From Rhodanobacteraceae bacterium (GTDB lineage: Bacteria; Pseudomonadota; Gammaproteobacteria; Xanthomonadales; Rhodanobacteraceae), in contig JAEUPP010000034.1 in assembly GCA_016790075.1 (NCBI GenBank), positions 1 to 54,357 of the forward strand: a DNA stretch of 54,357 nt, written 5' to 3'. Both the position numbers and the translations under genes were made by a program. Each line of letters begins with the position of its first letter. Positions within the stretch are counted from its first letter, which is position 1. Below are positions 17,408-24,780 of the stretch, one piece after another. Below the pieces are notes generated by a model that saw only the letters and a list, made by a program, of their open reading frames with translations, searched no databases and had not been told where the DNA came from.

Positions 17408-18406
17408 ATGCTGCTCGTATGCCCTGCCGGCAACCTGCCCGGCTTAATTGCTGCCGTGGATGCCGGCGCAGACGCGGTCTATCTCGGTTTCCGTGACCAG
17501 ACCAATGCGCGTGCATTCGCCGGGCTGAACTTCGGCGACGCGGATCTGAGGGCTGGTGTCGCCTATGCACAAGCCCGCGGTCGCAAGGTCTATGTCGCGC
17601 TCAATACTTACCCCGGCCCGTCGCGCGTCGCGCAGTGGCAGGGCGCCGTCGACCGTGCCGCCGAATTCGGCGCGGACGCAATCATCGCCGCCGATGCGGG
17701 GCTGCTCGCCTACGCCGCGCGCACGCATCCGCGACTGGACCGTCACTTATCGGTGCAGGGCTCAGCCACGACGCAGGCAGCACTGAGCTGGTACCACGAA
17801 CACTTCGGAATCAGCCGGGCGGTGCTACCGCGCGTACTGTCGGTGCAGCAGGTCGAGCGCATCTGCGAACAGTCTCCGGTGCCGCTGGAGGTTTTCGCGT
17901 TCGGCAGTCTATGCATCATGGTCGAAGGGCGCTGCCAGCTATCCAGTTATGTCACCGGACAATCGCCGAATCGCCACGGCGTCTGCTCACCGGCCAGTTT
18001 CGTGCGCTGGGAGGACCACGCCGACGGTAGCCGCACGGTGCGCCTCAACTCGGTGCTGCTGGACGTCTACGCCTCGGGCGAGGCGGCCGGCTACCCCACC
18101 GTCTGCAAAGGCCGCTTCGTGGTCGGCGGCGAGACCTTCCACGCACTGGAGGAGCCGACCAGCTTGAACACGCTGTCGCTGCTTCCGCGGCTGCGCTCGG
18201 CCGGCGTTGCCGCCCTCAAGATCGAAGGTCGTCAGCGCAGTAGTGCCTACATCCGGACCGTGACGCGGGTCTGGCGCGAGGCTATCGATCGCCTGCGCCA
18301 GGACACCGACCGCTGGCGCGAGCTGCCCGAGTGGAATGCGGCGCTGTCGGCCCACGCCGAAGGCCATCAGACCACGCTGGGTCCTTACCATCGCTCGTGG
18401 CACTGA
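17408..18406 (+). CDS. ubiU: UbiU, O2-independent ubiquinone hydroxylation component (U32 family)
   Basis: Iron-sulfur protein of the U32 'peptidase' family that works with UbiV. Together they hydroxylate ubiquinone precursors without oxygen, using prephenate as the oxygen donor in E. coli. The product has 332 residues, starting MLLVCPAGNLPGLIAAVDAG. Four cysteines fall at residues 169, 176, 193 and 233, almost exactly where E. coli UbiU binds its [4Fe-4S] cluster (169, 176, 193, 232). ubiV begins 4 bp later. Its place between the nar and nnrS operons fits the need for ubiquinone during nitrate respiration. Confidence 0.95.
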   Translation: MLLVCPAGNLPGLIAAVDAGADAVYLGFRDQTNARAFAGLNFGDADLRAGVAYAQARGRKVYVALNTYPGPSRVAQWQGAVDRAAEFGADAIIAADAGLLAYAARTHPRLDRHLSVQGSATTQAALSWYHEHFGISRAVLPRVLSVQQVERICEQSPVPLEVFAFGSLCIMVEGRCQLSSYVTGQSPNRHGVCSPASFVRWEDHADGSRTVRLNSVLLDVYASGEAAGYPTVCKGRFVVGGETFHALEEPTSLNTLSLLPRLRSAGVAALKIEGRQRSSAYIRTVTRVWREAIDRLRQDTDRWRELPEWNAALSAHAEGHQTTLGPYHRSWH

Positions 18407-18410
18407 CGAG

Positions 18411-19286
18411 ATGCGACTGACCCTCGGGCCCCTGCAGTACTTCTGGCCGCGCCGGCAGGTGCTGGACTTTTATGCCGAAAGCCTCGACTGGCCGTTGGAC
18501 GTGGTCTATCTCGGCGAGACCGTCTGCAGCAAGCGCCGCGAACTGAATCTGCGCGACTGGGTCGGACTGGCCGAGCAGCAGACTAAGGCGGGGCGCGAGG
18601 TTGTGCTCTCCTCGCTGGCCCTGATAGAGGCCGAATCCGAACTCGGCGCCCTGCGCCGGCTCGCCGGACTGGGCAACGTTCGCATCGAGGCCAACGACAT
18701 CTCGGCCGTGCAGGTCTGCCGCCGGCACGGCGTGCCCTTCGTGGGCGGTCCGAGCCTCAATGTCTACAACCTCGAAACCCTACGCCTGCTGCAGGACGAC
18801 GGGCTTTACCGGCTGGTGCTGAACGTCGAGATGGGATGCGAACTGGTGGCAGAGCTGCGCCAGGCCGCGGCCGCGGCCGGCTGCGATCTGCCTGAGCTCG
18901 AGCTGATCGCCTGGGGCCGTCTGCCGCTGTCTTACTCGGCACGTTGCTTCACGGCGCGCGCGCTGGATCTCGCCAAGGATCAATGCGGATTCCGCTGCAT
19001 CGAATACCCGGACGGGCTGCCGCTATCCACCCGCGAGGGCCGGCACTTCCTGACCATCAACGGCGTGCAGATGCAGGGTGCCGAGAACTGCGACCTGCTG
19101 CCGGAATGGACGGAGCTTGCCGCCGCCGGCATCGTGCTGCTGCGGCTGTACCCGCAGCAGCACGGCACTGCACAGGCAGTACGCCGCTTCGACGCTGTGC
19201 GCGGAGGGGCGGCAGTGCCACCGCGCGAGCCGGGCTGCACGGCCGGCTACTGGAGCGGCCTGCCGGGCATGCAGCCGCCACCATGA
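18411..19286 (+). CDS. ubiV: UbiV, O2-independent ubiquinone hydroxylation component (U32 family)
   Basis: Partner of UbiU in the anaerobic hydroxylation heterodimer. The 291-residue product carries cysteines at 39, 179, 192 and 196, matching the cluster ligands 39, 180, 193 and 197 of E. coli UbiV. They lie in ETVCSKRRE and SARCFTARALDLAKDQCGFR. The ATG at 18411 is 4 bp past the ubiU stop, so co-translation is expected. Nothing appears truncated. Confidence 0.95.
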   Translation: MRLTLGPLQYFWPRRQVLDFYAESLDWPLDVVYLGETVCSKRRELNLRDWVGLAEQQTKAGREVVLSSLALIEAESELGALRRLAGLGNVRIEANDISAVQVCRRHGVPFVGGPSLNVYNLETLRLLQDDGLYRLVLNVEMGCELVAELRQAAAAAGCDLPELELIAWGRLPLSYSARCFTARALDLAKDQCGFRCIEYPDGLPLSTREGRHFLTINGVQMQGAENCDLLPEWTELAAAGIVLLRLYPQQHGTAQAVRRFDAVRGGAAVPPREPGCTAGYWSGLPGMQPPP

Positions 19287-19380
19287 GCACGGCTGCCGCA
19301 TCGGAGCACGCGTTCGTCATTGCCCTGAGTCCGCAGCCGGCAAACGGGCCGGTCCCTTCCTCTTCCATCGGAACCAAGTC

Positions 19381-19677
19381 ATGAGTCAAGACAAACTGGA
19401 ACGCGTGCATTACGCCCTGGAACTACTCGACACGGCACATGCCGCGCTGCTACGCCTGTGCCACCTGGATGCGCCGAAGTCGATCCTGCATACGTTGCGC
19501 ACGGTCGACAGGGAGCGCGAACACCTGCTCGGCGCGCTCGGCCTCGGCGAACCCGATCTCGCGCGGGCCTGGATGAGCTGCGAGCCCCGAGCCGCGGAGA
19601 CGGAAAGACCGGACCTCGGCCTTGGCGATAAGTCGTCTGCTCGCCGACCCTGCCTCGCGCCGGGCCGCCGGGTGTGA
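19381..19677 (+). CDS. Small protein of unknown function after ubiV
   Basis: A 98-residue product. The first 60 residues look helical (MSQDKLERVHYALELLDTAH and following), while the last 35 are basic and low in complexity. It begins 94 bp after ubiV, with only a weak ribosome-binding site (GGAAC). Its stop lies 9 bp from the convergent ubiT stop. I do not recognise the family. It may be the last gene of the ubiUV transcript or a partly decayed gene. Confidence 0.5.
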   Translation: MSQDKLERVHYALELLDTAHAALLRLCHLDAPKSILHTLRTVDREREHLLGALGLGEPDLARAWMSCEPRAAETERPDLGLGDKSSARRPCLAPGRRV

Positions 19678-19685
19678 CGCCGGTG

Positions 19686-20207
19686 CTATCCGTCGATCTC
19701 GCGGCTCGAGCGCGATGACGCACGTGCCCAGTCGGCAAACCGCGCCGCGCGGTTAAGAACAATGCGCAAAGGCAGCGGCACCTGCGCCCAGTCGAGCTGG
19801 TCGAGGAGATTGCGTGCGGTGAGGCCGAGTTCGGTGTCGCCGGTAAGCCCTAGCCGGCGCTGGAAAAACAGCGTGTCCGCGTCTTCGAGTCGGCTGGCCA
19901 GCAGCAGCAGATCCGTAAGCGTGCCCTGCACACGCGCCTCAATTGCCGCATCTCCCTCGTCCGACGAGGCGATCCGGACATGACCGGCATTCACGCGCAC
20001 GGCGAAGCGCAGTCCGAGATCGAGTACGTCGATGCCCAGCACCCGCCCTTCCAGCGCGAGCAGTTCACCACGTTCCAGCGCGTCAGCCAGTACGGTAGCA
20101 GCGGCACGCTCGAAAACTTGCGCCAGCATCCGACGGGGAACGAGTCGCATCGGGAGCGCCCAGCGCCGGGGCGGGGGCAGAAATCGCAACAGAGATGAAA
20201 AGGACAT
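19686..20207 (-). CDS. ubiT: UbiT, SCP2-domain lipid-binding accessory factor of anaerobic ubiquinone synthesis
   Basis: A 173-residue protein with an SCP2 (sterol carrier protein 2) domain over most of its length: ELLALEGRVLGIDVLDLGL, then AAIEARVQGTLTDLLLLASR and DTLFFQRRLGLTGDTELGL. UbiT carries hydrophobic ubiquinone intermediates to the anaerobic pathway. The ATG at 20207 gives the usual family length. It is convergent with ubiUV, and an FNR-like palindrome is centred 65 bp upstream. Having ubiT, ubiU and ubiV together makes the assignment firm. Confidence 0.92.
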   Translation of the reverse strand: MSFSSLLRFLPPPRRWALPMRLVPRRMLAQVFERAAATVLADALERGELLALEGRVLGIDVLDLGLRFAVRVNAGHVRIASSDEGDAAIEARVQGTLTDLLLLASRLEDADTLFFQRRLGLTGDTELGLTARNLLDQLDWAQVPLPLRIVLNRAARFADWARASSRSSREIDG

Positions 20208-20265
20208 TCGGTAGGTATCCGACAACGGCAGGTGACAAGACTGCCTTTCATCACCCTCCCCTGCT

Positions 20266-20279
20266 CTGATCCACATCAA
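20266..20279 (-). promoter_or_regulatory. FNR/DNR-like operator for ubiT
   Basis: On the minus strand the site reads TTGAT-GTGG-ATCAG, nine of ten positions of the FNR consensus. It is the best match of the three boxes in this region. Its centre (20272.5) is about 65 bp upstream of the ubiT ATG. Confidence 0.65.
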
Positions 20280-20321
20280 TACGGCGGCGGGAAACGTGGG
20301 GGTGAGGCAACTTAAGGTCAA

Positions 20322-20752
20322 AAATCGATCTTAAATATCTGTCCAGCCGCGGATCTCCTAAAGAAAATGCGTTGACCAAAATGGAATCAGGCATTCGTGT
20401 AGCGCCGACTACACGTAAAGAATCGCAGTACCGTCGCCTCCGGATTCCGCTGCCTACACGGACCAGCATCGACGCCGATAGGGTCTGGTAGTAATCGAAC
20501 AGGGAGATACAGTTGCGTCTCAAGAAGGAACGAATTGTGCCTGTAGTCGAACGTGACTGGCCTCGCGCCGTCCCTCCGTCTTGGTTGGGCGACAGCGAGC
20601 CCGCGGCTCGAATCACCGAGAGGAAATCGGCGCTTTGTCACATGGAATACATATCCCTCAAGCAGGTGTGTCACGGGCTCCATGGCTGCCGTTTCACGGA
20701 AGGTGAAATCGGGGTCGTGACCGGATTGAGTGCAAATTAGGACATAGCGCGC
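20322..20752. other. Gene-poor stretch with two short unrecognised reading frames
   Basis: No convincing gene. A 36-codon frame starts at the ATG at 20381. A 75-codon frame ends at 20740, opening with a TTG at 20516 or a nearby codon; its C-terminus reads ITERKSALCHMEYISLKQVC. Neither matches a family I know. The composition is less GC-rich than the flanks, consistent with mobile or decayed DNA. Confidence 0.4.
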
Positions 20753-21103
20753 TCACTCGCTTTTCGGCGCCGGCGGTGAGATCCCATTCGGCGAGACAGC
20801 GCCCAGCCGCGATAGCATCTCTTCGGTTGCCTGATCGCGCACCGCGGCGAGCGCGGCCGCCGTCTCTGCGGTCTACCGTAACTGGCGTTCTCGCACGATG
20901 CCGGCGCGTGCCGCCGCCAGATCGGCGCGCAGCGCTTCACCGCAGAGCTGTTCCTACGCGTAACGTCCCTGCAGGCTGTTGTGCTGACAGGCGATCGGGC
21001 GAAGGGTTTGCAGCTCCCCTTCCAGACGCCGCTGCCACGAACGCAGCTCGCGCAGATCCTTGTCCTGCTGGCCGGTGTGCTCGGTGAGCCGAGCATTTAA
21101 CGA
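20753..21103 (-). pseudogene. Decayed coiled-coil protein gene (possibly KfrA-like)
   Basis: On the minus strand one frame reads as a protein throughout (LTEHTGQQDKDLRELRSWQ, then RLEGELQTLRP, RADLAAARAGIVRERQLR and DQATEEMLSRLG). It is interrupted by two in-frame TAG codons at 20954-20956 and 20873-20875 and ends at TGA 20753-20755. The heptad-like Leu/Ala/Glu/Arg pattern indicates a long coiled coil. The style resembles the C-terminal region of plasmid KfrA-type DNA-binding proteins, but that is a guess. The N-terminal part is not found upstream. It marks the start of a degraded accessory region. Confidence 0.5.
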
Positions 21104-21540
21104 TGAGTGAGTTTGTAGACGAATTCGAGTCGCGCTTGACGGACCGTTAACGGGGAATTCGTTCCTCCGTCCTCGCTCTGGAAGGAGTTCAGGTTCGCGA
21201 CGCCGGCGTCGTTCCGAACGGCGCTGTCGCAGAATCGGTCAAGGTGGAAGTCTTCGACATTTCGGGGCGCCGTGGTTCGTTCGCCCGCGCGCGCGATGTC
21301 GCTCGGTGGCAAGCGACGGCGGTGTACGCCTCTCGCCGGCGTCACGCGACTCAGAAAAAACTGAGCGCGGTCAATGCGGGGGCTCGGTCGGTAGACCGAG
21401 CATCGTCTCGTCACCGGCCCCTGGGAACCTTCGGGACGAACCGGAGTCTCGTGGGGGTGCGATCGTCGAAAACAGAGCCTAAGCTGTTGCCGTCATCGTC
21501 GGTCTCATTGCCGCTCCCTTTGGACATCCGTCGTCTACCA
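21104..21540. other. Intergenic region before the metal-efflux operon
   Basis: I see no convincing gene here. Frames in this interval are arginine-rich shadows. The promoter of the downstream metal-efflux operon must lie here or just upstream of 21541, but no clear -35/-10 pair or MerR/CopR-type site was found by eye. Confidence 0.4.
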
Positions 21541-21924
21541 ATGCCGTTTCGCTACCGCCGCCATCGTCGCTTGATAGCGCTTTTCGCGCTGATCGGACTG
21601 CTGTTCCAGCAGTTTGCGATGGCTGCGTACCGGTGTCCGCAGGAAATCGCCGTCGCGGCCGCACAGGCGACCGTCGAAACGACGCCGTACCAGATGCCCG
21701 ACACGACAGATCAGGCGCGCTGCCACGAGCACTGCTATCCGACCACGCCATCGTCGGACCATGTGCCGGCGCCGACCGTCTCGCCGGCGCTACTGCCAGC
21801 GACCACGTGGTCGCGTGAATACGTGCGCCCGGTGCTACCGGACGACACCACGCAGGCGTACGCCCGTCGAGCGCGTGGGCAACCGCCGCCGGTGAGCATC
21901 CAGCACTGCACCTTCCAGATTTGA
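21541..21924 (+). CDS. Small exported protein heading the metal-efflux operon
   Basis: A 127-residue protein with a basic N-terminus and hydrophobic segment (RRHRRLIALFALIGLLFQQF) ending near AMAA, which looks like a cleaved signal peptide. The mature part holds few but suggestive metal-ligand residues, CP at its start, CHEHC in the middle and HC near the end; the remainder is rich in Thr, Pro and Ala. It ends 67 bp before the outer-membrane factor gene and probably shares its promoter. Small exported Cys/His proteins often precede czc/cus operons, and periplasmic metal binding is a reasonable inference. I cannot name the family. Confidence 0.65.
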   Translation: MPFRYRRHRRLIALFALIGLLFQQFAMAAYRCPQEIAVAAAQATVETTPYQMPDTTDQARCHEHCYPTTPSSDHVPAPTVSPALLPATTWSREYVRPVLPDDTTQAYARRARGQPPPVSIQHCTFQI

Positions 21925-21991
21925 GCAAGCCTCGCGGTTGATCGTGGCGCCGTGCTGTGCGCGGCCGTTTCGTCATTCCCGTGGAGTTCTC

Positions 21992-23293
21992 ATGCTGTCC
22001 CTATATCGTTTTCTCCCGCGCGGCTTCTGCCAGGCGCACGCGTCACTTCGTTTTCTTCTGGCCGTACTGACCGCCCTCGTTGCTGGCACGGCCGTGTCGG
22101 CGAACCTCATGTCCTTGTCGTTGATGGATGCTGTCCAGTCGGCCGAACGCCACGCGCCAGAATTGCGTGCGCGAGCGGCGGGCGTGACTGCCGCTGAAGC
22201 TGCGGTGGGTCCCGCCGGCCAGTTACCAGACCCCGAGCTCATCGTGGGTCTGCAGAACCTGCCGGTGACCGGCGACGACGCCTTCAGCACCACGCGCGAC
22301 TTTATGACCATGCGCACGGTCGGCATCGCGCAGCAGCTCCCGCGGCGGGAGAAACGCCGCTTGCGCAGCGAACGCGCCGCGACCGATGTGGACCGTGAAC
22401 GGGCCCTGTTGACGAACGAGCAGCTCGTAGTGCGCGAAGCCGTGGCGCGATCCTGGATTGCTGCGGCATCCGCCGAACACCGCCTGACACTGCTGACCGC
22501 GCTGCAGCCGCGGGCCAACGCGCAGCTGGCCGCGGCCACCGCCGCGCTGACCGCCGGACGCGCGACGGCCGCGGAAGGCATCGCCGCACGTTCGGCGATC
22601 GCGACGTTGCAGGATCGCCTCGATGCCGCGCGGGCCGACCGCGACACGGCACGCACGGAACTGGCGCGCTGGTTGCCGGACCTGGGCGATCGTCCGCTCG
22701 GCGAACCGCCGGACTGGCGCGATCTAGGCGGCGATCCCGAATCACTGGTGAGGAACATCGCGCACCACCGCGAGTTGCTGGCTTATGACGCCGCCGAACG
22801 TGCCGCTACCGCCGACGTGGCGCTTGCCCGAGCCGAGAAGCGGCCCGACTGGTCACTCGAGTTCGCGTACGCGCAGCGCGGACCGCAATTCTCCAACATG
22901 GTGTCGGTGCAGTTTCGGGTGCCGCTGGCGCTGTTCGCTGCGCATCGGCAAGACCCGCTCATCGCGTCGAAGCAAGCGCTGGTTACGCGCATTGACGCGG
23001 AGCGCCAGGCGGCCCAGCGCATGCACGGCGCCGAGTTGCGCAAGACGCTTACGACCTGGCGCAGCGCGGCCGATCGCCTGGCGCGCTATGAGCGTGAGCT
23101 GCTACCGCTGAGCGAAGACCGCGCAGACGCGGTAATTGCGGCCTACCGCGGCGGTCGCGGCGACCTCACCGCATCACTGCGCGCACTGGACGAAGCCATC
23201 GAGCAACGGCTGGCTTACACCGACCTGCAGAACACTCTGGGGCAAGCCTGGGCGACGCTGTATTTCGCGTTTCCGACGGAGCGAACGCCATGA
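21992..23293 (+). CDS. Outer-membrane efflux protein (TolC/CusC/CzcC type)
   Basis: Outer-membrane channel of a tripartite metal efflux pump, about 433 residues. A hydrophobic leader ending near VSAN is followed by the typical opening LSLMDAVQSAERHAPELRAR of the first OEP repeat. The second repeat starts near residue 235. It is long in helices and Ala/Arg-rich, as for CzcC/CusC. I chose the ATG at 21992 because GGAG lies just upstream; an in-frame start at 21938 would spoil the signal peptide. Its stop overlaps the adaptor start (ATGA). Confidence 0.88.
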   Translation: MLSLYRFLPRGFCQAHASLRFLLAVLTALVAGTAVSANLMSLSLMDAVQSAERHAPELRARAAGVTAAEAAVGPAGQLPDPELIVGLQNLPVTGDDAFSTTRDFMTMRTVGIAQQLPRREKRRLRSERAATDVDRERALLTNEQLVVREAVARSWIAAASAEHRLTLLTALQPRANAQLAAATAALTAGRATAAEGIAARSAIATLQDRLDAARADRDTARTELARWLPDLGDRPLGEPPDWRDLGGDPESLVRNIAHHRELLAYDAAERAATADVALARAEKRPDWSLEFAYAQRGPQFSNMVSVQFRVPLALFAAHRQDPLIASKQALVTRIDAERQAAQRMHGAELRKTLTTWRSAADRLARYERELLPLSEDRADAVIAAYRGGRGDLTASLRALDEAIEQRLAYTDLQNTLGQAWATLYFAFPTERTP

Positions 23294-24780
23294 ACCGTCA
23301 AACTCTGCTTCTCGCACTGCTCGTGGGTATCGTCATCGGCGTCAGCTCGACCTGGTGGCTCATGGGCCGTGGACACCGCGACATGCCGGCTGCGTCGCCG
23401 GCACCGACCGAGAAAAAGATCCTGTACTGGTACGACCCGATGGTGCCGGCCCAGCACTTCGACCAGCCCGGCAAATCGCCGTTCATGGACATGGAGCTGG
23501 TCCCGAAGTACGCCAGCGACGGACCTGCCGACGCGGATACTGTGCGCATCGAACCGCGCCTCGTGCAGAACCTCGGCGTGCGCACCGCACTCGCGACGCG
23601 TGGCACGCAGGTGGCCTCGGTCCGTGCGACGGGGACGGTGACGTTCGACGAACGCGGCGTGGTGGTCGTGCAGGCGCGCGTCGCTGGCATCGTGGAGCAC
23701 CTTGCCGTGCGCACACCGTTGACGACGGTCACCGCAGGCCAACCCTTGCTCACGCTGATTGCACCGGAGTGGACGGCCGCGCAGGCCGAGTACCTGTCGC
23801 TGCGCACAGCCCGCAGCGAGGGGCTGGATGCCGTGCGCGCGGCCGCGCGTCAACGGTTGCTGTTGCTCGGAATGAGCGAAGGCCAGATCCGTGCCGTCGA
23901 GCGCCTTGGGCGCGCCGAGGACCGGTTCACGATCGTCGCGCCGCGTGCCGGCGTCGTCAGCGAACTGCTGGTGCGCGACGGCGCAAGCGTCACGGCCGGC
24001 TCACAGTTGCTGCGCATCAATGATCTCGACACCGTGTGGGTCAATGTCGCAATTCCCGAAGCGCAGACCGGCCGCGTCGCACCGGGCAATGCCGTGACGC
24101 TGGAACTCCCGGGCTTCCCTGGCGAATCGCTCGCCGGCACCGTCGACACCTTGCTGCCCGAACTTGATGTCACGACGCGTACGCAGAGCGCCCGCATCGT
24201 CGTGCCGAACCCGACACGCCGCCTGGTACCCGGCATGTTTGCGCGCGTCGCCGTCACCGGCCGTGCCGCCGATGCAGAGATTGTGCAAATACCGACTGAG
24301 GCCGTAATTGCGACCGGCGCACGCCAGGTTGTCATCGTCGATGCCGGTGATGGCCGCTTCCGTGCGCAGGAAGTGCGTGTCGGTCACGAAAGCGATGGCC
24401 GTACCGCGGTGCTCGACGGCGTAGCCGAAGGCGACCGCATCGTGCTGTCCGGCCAATTTCTGATCGATTCCGAAGCAAGCCTCGCCGGTACGCTGGCGCG
24501 TCTCGATGCGTCGGACACGTCGCCGGCGCCAAGCACGCCGTCGCGGTACTCCGCCGACGGTACCGTCAAACGCATCGACGGCAGCACCTGGTCCATCGCG
24601 ACCGACGCCATCCCCGCGTTGGAAATGGGCGAGATGACCATGACTTTCGTGCGTCCCGAAACCGTGCCCGTCGATGGTCTTCGGGTCGGTCAGCGCGTGC
24701 GCTTCACCTTTGTGCGCAACGCTGACGACGCGTTCGAAATCGCAACGATCGCCGCGTTGCCGGCAGGGGCCACGCCATGA
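23290..24780 (+). CDS. cusB: CusB-type periplasmic adaptor with N-terminal metal-binding motif and C-terminal CusF-like domain
   Basis: Membrane-fusion protein linking the RND pump to the outer-membrane channel, 496 residues. After an N-terminal membrane anchor (residues 6-22), residues 42-72 hold [20 protein letters not shown], the heavy-metal-binding motif of CusB. The lipoyl/barrel-sandwich and beta-barrel regions follow to about residue 390. Residues 415-490 read as a fused CusF-like domain, with [29 protein letters not shown] and VRFTFVR. In E. coli CusF is a separate periplasmic Cu/Ag chaperone. The fusion supports Cu(I)/Ag(I) specificity. Start and stop overlap both neighbours by 4 bases. 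Confidence 0.92.
   Translation: MNRQTLLLALLVGIVIGVSSTWWLMGRGHRDMPAASPAPTEKKILYWYDPMVPAQHFDQPGKSPFMDMELVPKYASDGPADADTVRIEPRLVQNLGVRTALATRGTQVASVRATGTVTFDERGVVVVQARVAGIVEHLAVRTPLTTVTAGQPLLTLIAPEWTAAQAEYLSLRTARSEGLDAVRAAARQRLLLLGMSEGQIRAVERLGRAEDRFTIVAPRAGVVSELLVRDGASVTAGSQLLRINDLDTVWVNVAIPEAQTGRVAPGNAVTLELPGFPGESLAGTVDTLLPELDVTTRTQSARIVVPNPTRRLVPGMFARVAVTGRAADAEIVQIPTEAVIATGARQVVIVDAGDGRFRAQEVRVGHESDGRTAVLDGVAEGDRIVLSGQFLIDSEASLAGTLARLDASDTSPAPSTPSRYSADGTVKRIDGSTWSIATDAIPALEMGEMTMTFVRPETVPVDGLRVGQRVRFTFVRNADDAFEIATIAALPAGATP

Noticed and set aside
18944-19384. A plus-strand frame bridging ubiV and the small downstream gene, including an ATG at 19283
   Set aside because: Out of frame with ubiV for most of its length, arginine-rich, and only 33 codons remain after 19283. 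No support beyond the open frame.
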